Shown: positions 44,659 through 53,237 of the stretch, in pieces
Numbering within the stretch: position 1 is the stretch's first letter
Layout: every line of letters begins with the position of its first letter
Made by a program: the position numbers and the translations under genes
Notes under the pieces: generated by a model
Told to the model about the DNA's origin: nothing
Databases searched by the model: none
What the model saw: only the letters and a program-made list of their open reading frames with translations
From: an uncultured Clostridia bacterium
Lineage (GTDB): Bacteria > Bacillota > Clostridia > Oscillospirales > Acutalibacteraceae
DNA length: 64,000 nucleotides
Direction of reading: 5' to 3'
Assembly (NCBI GenBank): GCA_946183365.1
Contig: CAMHAH010000004.1
Span: 62,001-126,000, forward strand

Positions 44659-45516
44659 TTAACCTCTTTTCTTGGATTTCTTATATGATTTGGTAAAAGT
44701 CCTGCCGCGCATACCGTCGTTCTTATTCCTGTTGACGATCAGCAGGATGATACCCGCAACCATCAGGATCGCTGATAAAGCCTGCGACACTCTGATGTCA
44801 TAGCCGAACATCTTGAACGGCAGATAAAGGCTGTCTGTCCTGAGACCCTCTACGATCATGCGCTCAAAGCCGTACCATACAAGGTAGATATAGAACACCT
44901 GACCGTGATATTTCTGGAACTTTCTGTTTACGATAAACAGAAGTAAGAAGCCCAGAGCGCACCATACAGACTCATATAAAAAGCATGGGTGCACCCCTAC
45001 CCCGCCTGTATTCTCGCTGACCATGCGGAATATACTGTCGGTCGGAGTACCGAACGCCTCTTGGTTGAAGAAGTTGCCCCAGCGGCCGATAGCCTGTCCT
45101 ATAAAGAAGCCGGTAAGCGTTATATCGAGCACAGGCAGAAACTTCAGCTTGCGTATCTTAGCCATGATAAGACCGCCGATAAGCGCTCCGATGATAGCGC
45201 CGTAGATAGCTATACCGCCGTCACGAATATCTATGATCTCGCCCGGATGGGCTGAGAAGTAGTCCCATTTAAACGCAACATAATACGCTCTGGCGCCTAT
45301 AACGGAAGTGATGATACCAACGATGATACAGTCTATGAGATTATTGCGGTCAACATCATAGCGGTGGGCGTTGAAATACGCGTACAGCACCGCAAGCAAT
45401 AGACCTGTAGCTATTAAAATACCATACCAATAAACATCGAATGAGCCTATCGAAAAAGCTACTCTGTTTATTTCAAGGTCATTTATCCCCAATCCGGGGA
45501 ATGATACATGATACAT
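44659..45516 (-). CDS. lgt: Prolipoprotein diacylglyceryl transferase
   Basis: 285 residues with seven hydrophobic segments. Attaches diacylglycerol to the lipobox Cys of lipoproteins at the membrane. Signatures: SFDVYWYGILIATG, GGIAIYGAIIGALIGG, IGRWGNFFNQEAFG with the conserved Arg and Asn, and HPCFLYESVW. The basic C-terminus (KSYKKSKKRG) is typical. It lies between the CrtO-like gene and folD. Confidence 0.96.
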   Translation of the reverse strand: MYHVSFPGLGINDLEINRVAFSIGSFDVYWYGILIATGLLLAVLYAYFNAHRYDVDRNNLIDCIIVGIITSVIGARAYYVAFKWDYFSAHPGEIIDIRDGGIAIYGAIIGALIGGLIMAKIRKLKFLPVLDITLTGFFIGQAIGRWGNFFNQEAFGTPTDSIFRMVSENTGGVGVHPCFLYESVWCALGFLLLFIVNRKFQKYHGQVFYIYLVWYGFERMIVEGLRTDSLYLPFKMFGYDIRVSQALSAILMVAGIILLIVNRNKNDGMRGRTFTKSYKKSKKRG

Positions 45517-45525
45517 GATATACCT

Positions 45526-46065
45526 CTATATATTTTTTCTTCTGTTTATCATACGAATAACTCTGGGTCGGTTATAGCGCTGGATAATTACGAAAACCAG
45601 ATCTATACAAGCCGCTAATACAGATGTGATAACAAATACACCGAGAGAACCGAACCAAACCGAAAAAACAATCGGCACAAAACTCAAGACGATAATAGTC
45701 TCATGGACAAGCTCAGCCTGACACATAGCCTGAGCTATCTCATCCCAGCTATGCAGAGACGGGTCGAATGCCTCAACATCATAAGTAGGTATAAACCTTT
45801 TCCATCGCCTGACATTCAGCTTTTGATATAACCTCTGCTCAGCCTTGCCGACTTGGAACCACGGCAAATTATAATCTGCCTTGTTACGCATGAAGATGTT
45901 GAAAAGAAAGCCGACGATTAATCGCATACAGAAATGATAAGCTATCGTACCCGATGTAATGGCAAGCGTCATAAAGAGCTTGATCGCGGTAACGCTGTAT
46001 ACAACGGAAAAGGCGATCGTAAGGATCAATGATAAAACAGCTATGGTTTTCATTGGCCGTACCAT
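45526..46065 (-). CDS. CrtO-like (diaponeurosporenoate acyltransferase-family) membrane protein
   Basis: About 179 residues from the ATG at 46065, with GGAGG five bases upstream; in-frame ATGs further up lack a site. Two N-terminal helices, then a conserved soluble-looking loop (NLPWFQVGKAEQRLYQKL, RRWKRFIP, and AQAMCQAELVHETI), then two C-terminal helices. The W-F...RLY...L...RRWK...P and E-x-x-x-AE-x-VH pattern resembles the CrtO family of staphyloxanthin synthesis, whose members outside staphylococci have unknown roles. No carotenoid genes are near. It precedes lgt by nine bases. Confidence 0.5.
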   Translation of the reverse strand: MVRPMKTIAVLSLILTIAFSVVYSVTAIKLFMTLAITSGTIAYHFCMRLIVGFLFNIFMRNKADYNLPWFQVGKAEQRLYQKLNVRRWKRFIPTYDVEAFDPSLHSWDEIAQAMCQAELVHETIIVLSFVPIVFSVWFGSLGVFVITSVLAACIDLVFVIIQRYNRPRVIRMINRRKNI

Positions 46066-46100
46066 ATATGCCTCCATCCAATTATCAGTGCCACGCCCTA

Positions 46101-46123
46101 AAAACAGTCCGCAGGACTGTTTT
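46101..46123 (-). terminator. Hairpin upstream of the CrtO-like gene
   Basis: 10-bp perfect stem AAAACAGTCC / GGACTGTTTT with a GCA loop. It can terminate minus-strand read-through from the tRNA gene. Confidence 0.6.
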
Positions 46124-46126
46124 CTT

Positions 46127-46149
46127 AACGGGCTTTCAAGTCCCGTCAC
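46127..46149 (+). repeat. Inverted partial copy of the tRNA-Leu T-arm/acceptor 3' strand
   Basis: AACGGGCTTTCAAGTCCCGTCAC on the plus strand matches the tRNA-Leu sequence ACGGGTTCAAGTCCCGTCAC (encoded on the minus strand at 46211-46230) with a two-base insertion. It is therefore complementary to the tRNA's own 3' part, 80 bases downstream in its trailer. Confidence 0.7.
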
Positions 46150-46163
46150 TTTATTTGTATAAA

Positions 46164-46201
46164 TTAATTTAAGGGACGTCATAGGACGTCCCTTAAATTA
46201 A
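46164..46201 (-). terminator. Hairpin directly after tRNA-Leu
   Basis: A 17-bp perfect inverted repeat (TTAATTTAAGGGACGTC and its complement) around an ATAG loop, beginning two bases after the encoded CCA end. Confidence 0.75.
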
Positions 46202-46202
46202 A

Positions 46203-46286
46203 TGGTGCGAGTGACGGGACTTGAACCCGTACGTCAAAGACACACGCCCCTCAAACGTGCCTGTCTGCCTATTCCAGCACACTCGC
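46203..46286 (-). tRNA. tRNA-Leu (anticodon GAG)
   Basis: 84 bases including an encoded CCA. The acceptor stem GCGAGTG / CACTCGC is perfect. The anticodon stem CACGT / GCGTG encloses the loop TTGAGGG with anticodon GAG (reads CTC/CTT Leu codons). A long variable arm and the T-arm ACGGGTTCAAGTCCCGT are as expected for a class II tRNA. Confidence 0.97.
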
Positions 46287-46301
46287 ATATCGAACAGTCG
46301 A

Positions 46302-46330
46302 ATTATATCATTTTATTTTTGAAATGTCAA
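46302..46330 (-). promoter_or_regulatory. Perfect consensus promoter of tRNA-Leu
   Basis: TTGACA (46325-46330), a 17-bp spacer and TATAAT (46302-46307) on the minus strand, 16 bases before the mature tRNA 5' end. Confidence 0.9.
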
Positions 46331-46423
46331 TATGTAATTTTGATATTTCTTTATGCAAGACAAAAAAACTGTTATTCCATTGTGCATATCAATCAAAAAA
46401 TTTATAAGATTGCATAAAAATAA

Positions 46424-46452
46424 TTGATATATCTATAATCATATGTTATTAT
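46424..46452 (+). promoter_or_regulatory. Promoter of adenine deaminase
   Basis: TTGATA (46424-46429), a 17-bp spacer and TATTAT (46447-46452). A second TATAAT overlaps at 46450-46455 with less favourable spacing. Confidence 0.6.
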
Positions 46453-46488
46453 AATATGAAGGAAGAAACTACAGAGAGGAGCGCAGAT

Positions 46489-48213
46489 ATGGACCTTAAA
46501 AAACTGATCGACGTCGCGGCGGGACGCCTTGAGGCGGATATCGTACTCAAAGGCGCGAAAGTGCTGAATGTATTCACCGAACAGCTTGAAGAAAAAGACG
46601 TAGCCATTTGCGGCGATCGTATTGCCGGTCTGGGTATATACACCGGTAAAGAAGAGATCGACCTAAATGGCAAAATAATAGTACCCGGGTTCATGGACAG
46701 TCACATACACCTCGAATCCACTATGGTCACTCCTGCCCAGTTTGAGCGCGCTTCTCTGCCGCACGGCACCACCGCGGTGATGGCTGACCCTCACGAGATA
46801 GCGAATGTAGCGGGTACCGACGGTATCGACTACATAATGAAACTTTGCGAAGGCCTTGATATGCACATCTACTTCAATATGCCGTCTTGTGTGCCTTCAG
46901 CTCCGCTTGAAGAGAGCGGTGAAACGCTTGAAGCTCAGCAGCTCAGACCCTATTACATCGACGACCGAGTTCTGGGGCTCGCGGAGGTCATGAATTCGAT
47001 AGGCGTAACTCAGGGCGATGAAAAACTGCTTGATAAAATAGCTGACGCGCGCAGCTGTAACAAGATCATAGACGGTCACGCTCCGTTCCTCGGAGGTAAG
47101 GAGCTGAACGCTTATTCCGCCGCCGGAGTACGCTCGGACCACGAATGTACTAATGCCTGTGAGGCTATCGAAAAGATAGCTAAGGGACAATGGATAATGA
47201 TACGCGAGGGTACAGCGGCGAAAAACCTTAAAGCGCTTATAGACATATGCAAGCCCCCGTACTGCAACAGAGCTATGTTCTGTACCGACGACAGACACCC
47301 GGAGGATATCCTCAGCGACGGTCATATAGACGCCATATTGCGAAAGGCGGTCTATCTCGGGGCTGATCCCATAACCGCGATAAAGATGTGTACATTCAAT
47401 ACAGCCTCATACTTTAAGCTGAATGAGAGAGGCGCTGTCGCTCCGGGTTATTATGCCGATTTAGTTGTTTTGGATGACCTTACTGATTTCAAGGCAAATA
47501 TGGTATTTACGGACGGTAAGCTCGCGGCAAAAAAAGGTAAAGTAATCAACGACCACACCGCTCCCCTGCCCCGCAATGATAAGATTCTTCACTCCTTCCA
47601 TATGAAGCAGATCAGCCCCGATAATCTTAAAACCAAAGAGATCATGCACGCTCAGCGTGTGATCGGTCTTAAAAAGCATGAGCTGCTGACCGATGAGATC
47701 ATAATCCAGCCGACCTTAGTCGGAAGGCAAAACGGCGGTATAGATATAAAGCGCGATATACTCAAAGCGGCTGTATTTGAACGCCACCACAACACCGGTC
47801 ATATAGGTATAGGATTTGTCACCGGTTACGGTCTGAAATCCGGGGCAATAGCTACAAGTATAGCTCACGACTCACATAATCTGATAGTTATCGGTACAAG
47901 CGACGAAGACATAGCCGCCGCGGCAGAGGCTGTCAGAAAGCTCGAGGGTGGTCTCGTCGTTGTAAAGGACGGAAAGATCCTTGAGGCGCTGCCGCTGCCG
48001 ATTGCCGGTATCATGAGCGATCTGAGCGTAGAAGAAGTTGCAGAGAAAAACAACGCGCTCAAGAGAGCCGCAAGGGAGCTCGGGGCGTCTGAGGATATAG
48101 ACACCATCATGACGCTTGCGTTCGTCAGCCTGCCTGTTATCCCAAAGCTCAGGCTGAACGGCAAAGGGCTTATAGATGTAATAAAGCAGGAAATAGTTGA
48201 AATAACATTTTAA
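46489..48213 (+). CDS. ade: Adenine deaminase
   Basis: About 574 residues from the ATG at 46489, which has GAGGAG upstream; eleven earlier in-frame codons include another ATG without a site. It deaminates adenine to hypoxanthine for purine salvage. Amidohydrolase motifs: DSHIHLESTM (metal-binding His pair), MADPHEIANVAG, DGHAPFLGG, SDHECT and CTDDRHPEDI. The C-terminal domain (GHIGIGFVTGYGLKSGAIATSIAHDSHN) is specific to adenine deaminase rather than dihydropyrimidinase relatives. Metal-dependent, cytoplasmic. Confidence 0.96.
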   Translation: MDLKKLIDVAAGRLEADIVLKGAKVLNVFTEQLEEKDVAICGDRIAGLGIYTGKEEIDLNGKIIVPGFMDSHIHLESTMVTPAQFERASLPHGTTAVMADPHEIANVAGTDGIDYIMKLCEGLDMHIYFNMPSCVPSAPLEESGETLEAQQLRPYYIDDRVLGLAEVMNSIGVTQGDEKLLDKIADARSCNKIIDGHAPFLGGKELNAYSAAGVRSDHECTNACEAIEKIAKGQWIMIREGTAAKNLKALIDICKPPYCNRAMFCTDDRHPEDILSDGHIDAILRKAVYLGADPITAIKMCTFNTASYFKLNERGAVAPGYYADLVVLDDLTDFKANMVFTDGKLAAKKGKVINDHTAPLPRNDKILHSFHMKQISPDNLKTKEIMHAQRVIGLKKHELLTDEIIIQPTLVGRQNGGIDIKRDILKAAVFERHHNTGHIGIGFVTGYGLKSGAIATSIAHDSHNLIVIGTSDEDIAAAAEAVRKLEGGLVVVKDGKILEALPLPIAGIMSDLSVEEVAEKNNALKRAARELGASEDIDTIMTLAFVSLPVIPKLRLNGKGLIDVIKQEIVEITF

Positions 48214-48217
48214 AACC

Positions 48218-48247
48218 GATCGCCGGGCTGTAATACTCACGGCGATC
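48218..48247 (+). terminator. Weak hairpin between ade and the FAD oxidoreductase gene
   Basis: GATCGCCG / CGGCGATC with a 14-base loop and no T-run; it may be a stability hairpin rather than a terminator. Confidence 0.3.
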
Positions 48248-48263
48248 ATTCACGGAGGAATAT

Positions 48264-49634
48264 ATGAAATATGATATTATTATAATCGGCGCCGGTCCGG
48301 GAGGTATCTTCTCGGCGTATGAGTTCGCTACAAAGCGCCCCGACCTAAAGGTAGCGGTTTTTGAAACAGGTAACGCCCTTGAGAACCGCAAATGCCCAAT
48401 CGACGGCAAAAAGGTAAAGTCGTGCATAAAGTGCAAGACCTGCGCTATCATGAGCGGCTTCGGCGGAGCGGGAGCTTTCTCTGACGGCAAGTATAACATA
48501 ACCAATGACTTCGGCGGTACCATGCACGAATATATCGGCAGAGACAAGGCCCTCGAGCTCATGCACTATGTCGATAAGATCAACGTCGAAAACGGCGGAG
48601 CTGAAACTAAGCTTTACTCTACTTCGGGAACCGATTTCAAGAAGATATGCACCCAGAATAAGCTCAAGCTCCTCGACGCGTCCGTACGCCACCTCGGAAC
48701 CGATATAAATTATGTCGTGCTCGGGAATATTTATGACCGCATTTCAGATATCATTGACTTTCACTTCAACACCCCTGTTGAAAGGATCGAGATAATCGAC
48801 GGTGGATACAGAGTACACCACAAGAACGGTTATGACGACTGCACAGAGTGTATCGTATCTGTAGGCCGCTCAGGCTCAAAATGGATGGAAAAGGTATGTG
48901 AGGAGCTGAATATCAGCACAAAGTCCAACCGCGTAGACATAGGCGTCAGAGTAGAGCTGCCCGCGGTGATCTTCTCTCACCTTACCGACGAGCTGTACGA
49001 AAGCAAGATCGTATACCGTACCGAAAAATTCGAAGATAATGTGCGTACGTTCTGCATGAACCCCAACGGCATAGTCGTTAACGAAAACACAAACGGAATA
49101 GTTACCGTAAACGGTCACAGCTTTGAGGATCCGTCAAAAAAGACAGAGAACACAAACTTTGCGCTTCTGGTATCCAAACACTTCTCAGAGCCGTTTGAGG
49201 ACAGCAACGGCTACGGCGAGAGTATAGCTATGCTGAGCAATATGCTTGGCGGAGGAGTTATAGTCCAGCGCTTCGGCGATCTGGAACGCGGCAGGCGTTC
49301 TAATCATAACCGCATAGAAGAGAGCACTGTGCGCCCCACTCTGCAGGCTACGCCGGGAGATCTCAGTCTTGTACTGCCCAAGCGTATACTTGACGATATC
49401 ATCGAGATGATCTACGCTCTCGATAAGATAGCGCCCGGTACAGCTAACGACGATACGCTTCTCTACGGAGTTGAGGTCAAGTTCTACAACATGGAAGTCG
49501 CCCTTGACGAAAACCTCATGACTAAATATGAGGGACTGTATGTTATCGGCGACGGTTCAGGCGTCACCCATTCACTGTCCCACGCTTCAGCAAGCGGCGT
49601 ATATGTCGCGCAGAAGATCATGGATAAGATCTGA
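48264..49634 (+). CDS. FAD-dependent NAD(P)/FAD oxidoreductase of unknown substrate
   Basis: 456 residues. N-terminal FAD-binding motif DIIIIGAGPGGIFSAYEF, and near the C-terminus GLYVIGDGSGVTHSLSHASASG, which closes the FAD site. A Cys-rich segment (KCPIDGKKVKSCIKCKTCAI, about residues 43-62) is unusual and could bind a metal or an iron-sulfur cluster. The family is widespread in anaerobes and annotated only as FAD-dependent dehydrogenase. CGGAGG lies before the ATG. No obvious partner apart from the upstream adenine deaminase. Confidence 0.8.
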   Translation: MKYDIIIIGAGPGGIFSAYEFATKRPDLKVAVFETGNALENRKCPIDGKKVKSCIKCKTCAIMSGFGGAGAFSDGKYNITNDFGGTMHEYIGRDKALELMHYVDKINVENGGAETKLYSTSGTDFKKICTQNKLKLLDASVRHLGTDINYVVLGNIYDRISDIIDFHFNTPVERIEIIDGGYRVHHKNGYDDCTECIVSVGRSGSKWMEKVCEELNISTKSNRVDIGVRVELPAVIFSHLTDELYESKIVYRTEKFEDNVRTFCMNPNGIVVNENTNGIVTVNGHSFEDPSKKTENTNFALLVSKHFSEPFEDSNGYGESIAMLSNMLGGGVIVQRFGDLERGRRSNHNRIEESTVRPTLQATPGDLSLVLPKRILDDIIEMIYALDKIAPGTANDDTLLYGVEVKFYNMEVALDENLMTKYEGLYVIGDGSGVTHSLSHASASGVYVAQKIMDKI

Positions 49635-49650
49635 TTCATCATATGACAAA

Positions 49651-49684
49651 ACCTCCTATGACAAACGATAATGTCATAGGAGGT
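49651..49684. terminator. Strong bidirectional terminator between the FAD oxidoreductase and dinB
   Basis: 13-bp perfect stem ACCTCCTATGACA / TGTCATAGGAGGT with an 8-base loop, followed by CTTTTTATA on the plus strand; the genes on both sides converge on it. Confidence 0.92.
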
Positions 49685-49720
49685 CTTTTTATACTTAATA
49701 TGATTAAGCGGGTAATATGT

Positions 49721-50935
49721 TTAAATATGTTTTCTCATATATTCGGCTGTTCGATGCAGCGTCTCCACCTTGAATATCTTCTCGAGATTACCCTCAAAAT
49801 CAAGGTAATATCTGTCTCGGAGATCATCAAACAGAGCTTTCAGTTCCGCTTTTCTGACCTGCTCTCTGTCTGTTAAAAAGTCATCAAAGCTGAGTTGCCT
49901 TTCGTATTCGGTTGACAAATTATAGATACCTACTCCTATCAGCCTGATCGGACGTTTGCTGACCTTATCGAAGAGTTGGACCGCCTCATTATATATATCG
50001 ATCGCAGATACACAGGATGAGGTCGCCTTTGAGCGGGTGATACTCTTCATATCTGAATAAGTGATCTTAAGAGTTACTCCCTTTCCGTAAAGGCTATAAC
50101 GCTTCGCTCGGTTCTCAACGCAAAGAGAAAGCAAAAACATAACATCTTTAATCAAAGCGTCGTTTGAGACATCCTCTTGAAAAGTAAGCTCTCTGCTGAT
50201 GGATTTCGCGTTCTGCGGCTGATAAGGCACGACCTTACGGTTATCGATACCGAACGCTATTTGAGTGAGCCAACGCCCCTGTTTACCGAGAAGCCGAATG
50301 ACTTCTTCCTGCTTTTCCTGAATATCACGAACGGTATATATACCGGCTGAATTGAGCTTTTCGGCGGTCTTCTCCCCTACTGTATACAGAGAACGAACGT
50401 CGCGGTCTGTCATCAGTTCTACAAACGCCTTTTCGTCGGGTATCTCAAAGTATCCGTCGGGCTTCTTCTCTTCGCTTGCGGTCTTGGCTGAAGTCTTTGA
50501 ATAAGCTACGCCTACGGAACAGGTGAGACCGAGCTCCTGCTGAGTTCTCTGCTTGATAGTATGCCCTATCTCACGGGCTCCCTCAAATGTTTTTGCGTAT
50601 TCTGTTACGTCAAGGTAGGCTTCGTCAAGAGCTATGGTCTCAGACGCGGTCGCGTAATCGTTCCAGATATCATGAAGCTGAGAAGAAACAGCCTTATACT
50701 TTTCAAAATTCGGATGCATATAAATGCCGTTGGGACATCTGCGATACGCTTCTTTTATATTCATAGCGGAATGAACGCCGTATTTGCGAGCCTCATAGCT
50801 GCAGGTAGCGACTACACCGCGCTCATTTGGCAGAGAGCCTATAATAAGAGGCTTGCCGCGAAGCGTTGGGTCGTCTCTCATCTCGACAGAGGCATAGAAA
50901 GCGTCCATATCTACATGGATAATGATTTGGTTCAT
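49721..50935 (-). CDS. dinB: DNA polymerase IV (Y-family)
   Basis: 404 residues. Error-prone translesion polymerase. Catalytic acidic residues are in HVDMDAFYASVE and LDEAYLDVTEY; the steric gate region follows MDAFYA, and the finger/palm segments CSYEARKYGVHSAM and CSVGVAYSKTSAKTASEEKKPDG are typical. The little-finger domain is complete (SISRELTFQEDV, IRLIGVGIYNLS). It is transcribed convergently with the oxidoreductase. No LexA-type box was identified upstream. Confidence 0.95.
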   Translation of the reverse strand: MNQIIIHVDMDAFYASVEMRDDPTLRGKPLIIGSLPNERGVVATCSYEARKYGVHSAMNIKEAYRRCPNGIYMHPNFEKYKAVSSQLHDIWNDYATASETIALDEAYLDVTEYAKTFEGAREIGHTIKQRTQQELGLTCSVGVAYSKTSAKTASEEKKPDGYFEIPDEKAFVELMTDRDVRSLYTVGEKTAEKLNSAGIYTVRDIQEKQEEVIRLLGKQGRWLTQIAFGIDNRKVVPYQPQNAKSISRELTFQEDVSNDALIKDVMFLLSLCVENRAKRYSLYGKGVTLKITYSDMKSITRSKATSSCVSAIDIYNEAVQLFDKVSKRPIRLIGVGIYNLSTEYERQLSFDDFLTDREQVRKAELKALFDDLRDRYYLDFEGNLEKIFKVETLHRTAEYMRKHI

Positions 50936-51118
50936 CTTTTCGCCTCCCGAGTTATTATAGCATATATACAGCCTAATTTCAATATTTTATCGAACAATTT
51001 TTCGAAAAGCATCTATTGCAAGCTATTCACATACCTTTTCGGTAAGGCATGCATTGTCTAACTCATCAGATGCGTTGAACTCGGCGCCGGTAATATAGCC
51101 GACCTTAGTAACGAATTA

Positions 51119-52006
51119 TTACAGCGGAAAAGCTATAGCGTCGTTATATAGCTTTTTGAGAACAGAGATAAACTCAGTAAGACTATGTCGAGAATCGTTT
51201 TTGTTCGTGCAGAGAACACATTTGAAACGCTCATCACAATCATATGGTATCCACGCGAACTGACCGCTGTGGTCATTAAGAAACCCCGGGGCTAAGCAGA
51301 TACCTCTGCCAGCGGCTACATTGACAAGCGTCGTGTCGTGATCCGCGCTGTTGAAATAGCTGATATTCCCGGTCGAGATCAAGCGATGCTGTACCGCTTT
51401 CAGCGCCATAGGTGAACCGCCGCCGACCATCAATGTCCTGCCGTATAGATCGCTCTCGGTTATCAAATTCTTTTCAGCGAGAGGATCGTCCCTCTGCGCG
51501 ATCAAGTATATATGGCTGTCAAACAGGTCGTGTACTACCACGTTCGACAACTGACGCGTATGCTCCCTGAGAGAAAACAGGATATCTGCGTCACCCTTCA
51601 GAAAGCTTTCCATACCGCCTTCATATTGGAACTTCGGAACGATTTGGACATCCGGTGCGGTTTGAGCAAATAATCGCATGGCTTCGGGAAGGAAGAAGAT
51701 CGCCTGACGCACCATCAAACTAACGGTGACAGTGTCCTTGTACTTCGCGCTGAAATTCTGCCCTTGCTCGACAGCGCGTTTCAGATCCTCGCGCATACCC
51801 GAAAGAAAGCTCACAAACTGAGCTCCCGCGGGAGTGAGCGACGCGCCCTTTCCGCTGCGCTCAAAAATCGTAAAACCGATCTCATCCTCAAGCAGTTTGA
51901 TCTGATAAGAGAAGGTCGGCTGACTGACGAATTGATTTTCCGCCGCGCGGCTGAAATTGAGCGTACGAGCTAATTCTATGCAATAGTCGATTTGTTTTGT
52001 AGTCAT
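51119..52006 (-). CDS. LysR-family transcriptional regulator
   Basis: 295 residues, typical length. N-terminal winged helix with NFSRAAENQFVSQPTFSYQIKL as the helix-turn-helix, then a periplasmic-binding-like effector domain (VTVSLMVRQAIFFLPEAMRLF, ILFSLREH, GRGICLAPGFLND). It is divergent from the flavodoxin operon, 110 bases apart, and so is the likely regulator of it. The effector is unknown; the target genes suggest redox or electrophile stress. Confidence 0.93.
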   Translation of the reverse strand: MTTKQIDYCIELARTLNFSRAAENQFVSQPTFSYQIKLLEDEIGFTIFERSGKGASLTPAGAQFVSFLSGMREDLKRAVEQGQNFSAKYKDTVTVSLMVRQAIFFLPEAMRLFAQTAPDVQIVPKFQYEGGMESFLKGDADILFSLREHTRQLSNVVVHDLFDSHIYLIAQRDDPLAEKNLITESDLYGRTLMVGGGSPMALKAVQHRLISTGNISYFNSADHDTTLVNVAAGRGICLAPGFLNDHSGQFAWIPYDCDERFKCVLCTNKNDSRHSLTEFISVLKKLYNDAIAFPL

Positions 52007-52055
52007 AATGCGCCTCTTGTTATTTAAATTTTAAATCAATTATAGCATATATCAA

Positions 52056-52085
52056 TTGGACTTCGCAATACTTTTCGGATATAAT
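52056..52085 (+). promoter_or_regulatory. Promoter of the flavodoxin operon
   Basis: TTGGAC (52056-52061), an 18-bp spacer and TATAAT (52080-52085). A minus-strand TATAAT for lysR lies at 52039-52044, so the two promoters are back to back, as usual for LysR-regulated pairs. Confidence 0.75.
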
Positions 52086-52116
52086 AAAGGCAGAAAATAA
52101 ACAGGAGGTCACAACA

Positions 52117-52638
52117 ATGGCTGAAACTTTGATCGCATATTTTTCAAGAGCGGATGAAAACTACTTCTCGGGCGCGATGCGTTATGTAAAGGTCGGCAAT
52201 ACCGAGATAGTATGCAATATCATCAGTGAGCTTATCCCGTCGGACAAATTCAATATCGAGATGGAACACCCCTACTCCCCTGTCTATATGACCTGTATCG
52301 ATGAAGCGAAAAAGGATCTGCGCGCGAATGCCCGCCCCGAGCTTGTATCAATGCCTGATACGATCGATGAGTACGACACTATCGTGCTTGCCTATCCCAA
52401 CTACTGGGGCACGATGCCGATGGCGGTATTCACCTTCCTTGAAGCCTTTGACTTCACCGGTAAGACTATCCTTCCGCTGTGTACTAACGAGGGCAGCGGC
52501 ATGGGCAGCAGCGAGCGCGATATCAAACTAACTTGTCCAGGAGCCACCGTCAAGAGCGGTCTGCCTATTACAGGCAGCAATGCCGCAAATTCAAAGAGCA
52601 GCGTACAGCGCTGGCTGAAATCGAACGGTTTGATGTAA
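52117..52638 (+). CDS. Flavodoxin
   Basis: 173 residues. FMN-binding electron carrier: TLIAYFSRADENYFSG forms the phosphate loop, with an insertion typical of longer flavodoxins, and LAYPNYWGTMPMAVFTFLEAFDF the isoalloxazine-binding loop. AGGAGG precedes the ATG. First gene of a four-gene operon under the divergent LysR regulator. Confidence 0.9.
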   Translation: MAETLIAYFSRADENYFSGAMRYVKVGNTEIVCNIISELIPSDKFNIEMEHPYSPVYMTCIDEAKKDLRANARPELVSMPDTIDEYDTIVLAYPNYWGTMPMAVFTFLEAFDFTGKTILPLCTNEGSGMGSSERDIKLTCPGATVKSGLPITGSNAANSKSSVQRWLKSNGLM

Positions 52639-52650
52639 AAGGTGATCGAT

Positions 52651-53235
52651 ATGGAATATAAAAACGGATATGTATATGAACTGATGGATAAGGGCGGCCC
52701 TACAGACAATCGTGAGCCGTATTTCAAGGAAGCGGTCGACGAGATGATGCGCGCGCGAGTTCTGTGCGCTAAAGCAAACGCCGCTATGCCTGATGATCCG
52801 TCTTACGTTACCTATCTTGAAGAGTTATTCGGGACAGATCTCAGCGATGTGCGCATCCTTACACCCTTTATCTGTGATTTTGGCAATCGGGTCAAATTCG
52901 GTAAAGGCGTTTTCATCAATCACTCCGCGATCCTTTCCGCGTCCGGCGGTATCGAATTTGAAGACGGTGTAATGACGGCGCCGGGACTGCGCATCGCTAC
53001 TATCAATCACGATATGAACAACCGCCATACGATCTACACTTACGGAAAAGTACTTATCAAGAAGAACGCGTGGATCGGTATGAACGCGACGATATGTCCT
53101 GGAGTGACGATCGGCAAATACTCGGTTGTAGCCGCGGGCGCTGTAGTCACAAAGGATGTGCCCGACTACGCGGTGGTAGGCGGTGTGCCAGCAAAGGTGA
53201 TACGCTATCTTGACCCGAGCGAACAGAGGGAATGA
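52651..53235 (+). CDS. Sugar O-acetyltransferase-like left-handed beta-helix protein
   Basis: About 194 residues from the ATG at 52651 (a GTG nine bases earlier is less likely). Maltose/galactoside acetyltransferase family: an N-terminal helical cap (DEMMRARVLCAKANAAMP), then hexapeptide repeats with the catalytic His in TINHD, and the closing VVAAGAVVTKDVPDYAVVGGVPAKVI. It transfers acetyl from acetyl-CoA to a hydroxyl; the acceptor is unknown. It sits in an operon with flavodoxin and an aldo-keto reductase. Confidence 0.88.
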   Translation: MEYKNGYVYELMDKGGPTDNREPYFKEAVDEMMRARVLCAKANAAMPDDPSYVTYLEELFGTDLSDVRILTPFICDFGNRVKFGKGVFINHSAILSASGGIEFEDGVMTAPGLRIATINHDMNNRHTIYTYGKVLIKKNAWIGMNATICPGVTIGKYSVVAAGAVVTKDVPDYAVVGGVPAKVIRYLDPSEQRE

Positions 53236-53237
53236 TC

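Noticed and set aside
51023-51118. A 30-codon open stretch in frame right after the lysR stop (reads VTKVGYITGAEFNASDELD and on)
   Set aside because: It looks somewhat protein-like, but has no start codon or ribosome binding site and is too short to assign; chance or a remnant cannot be told apart.
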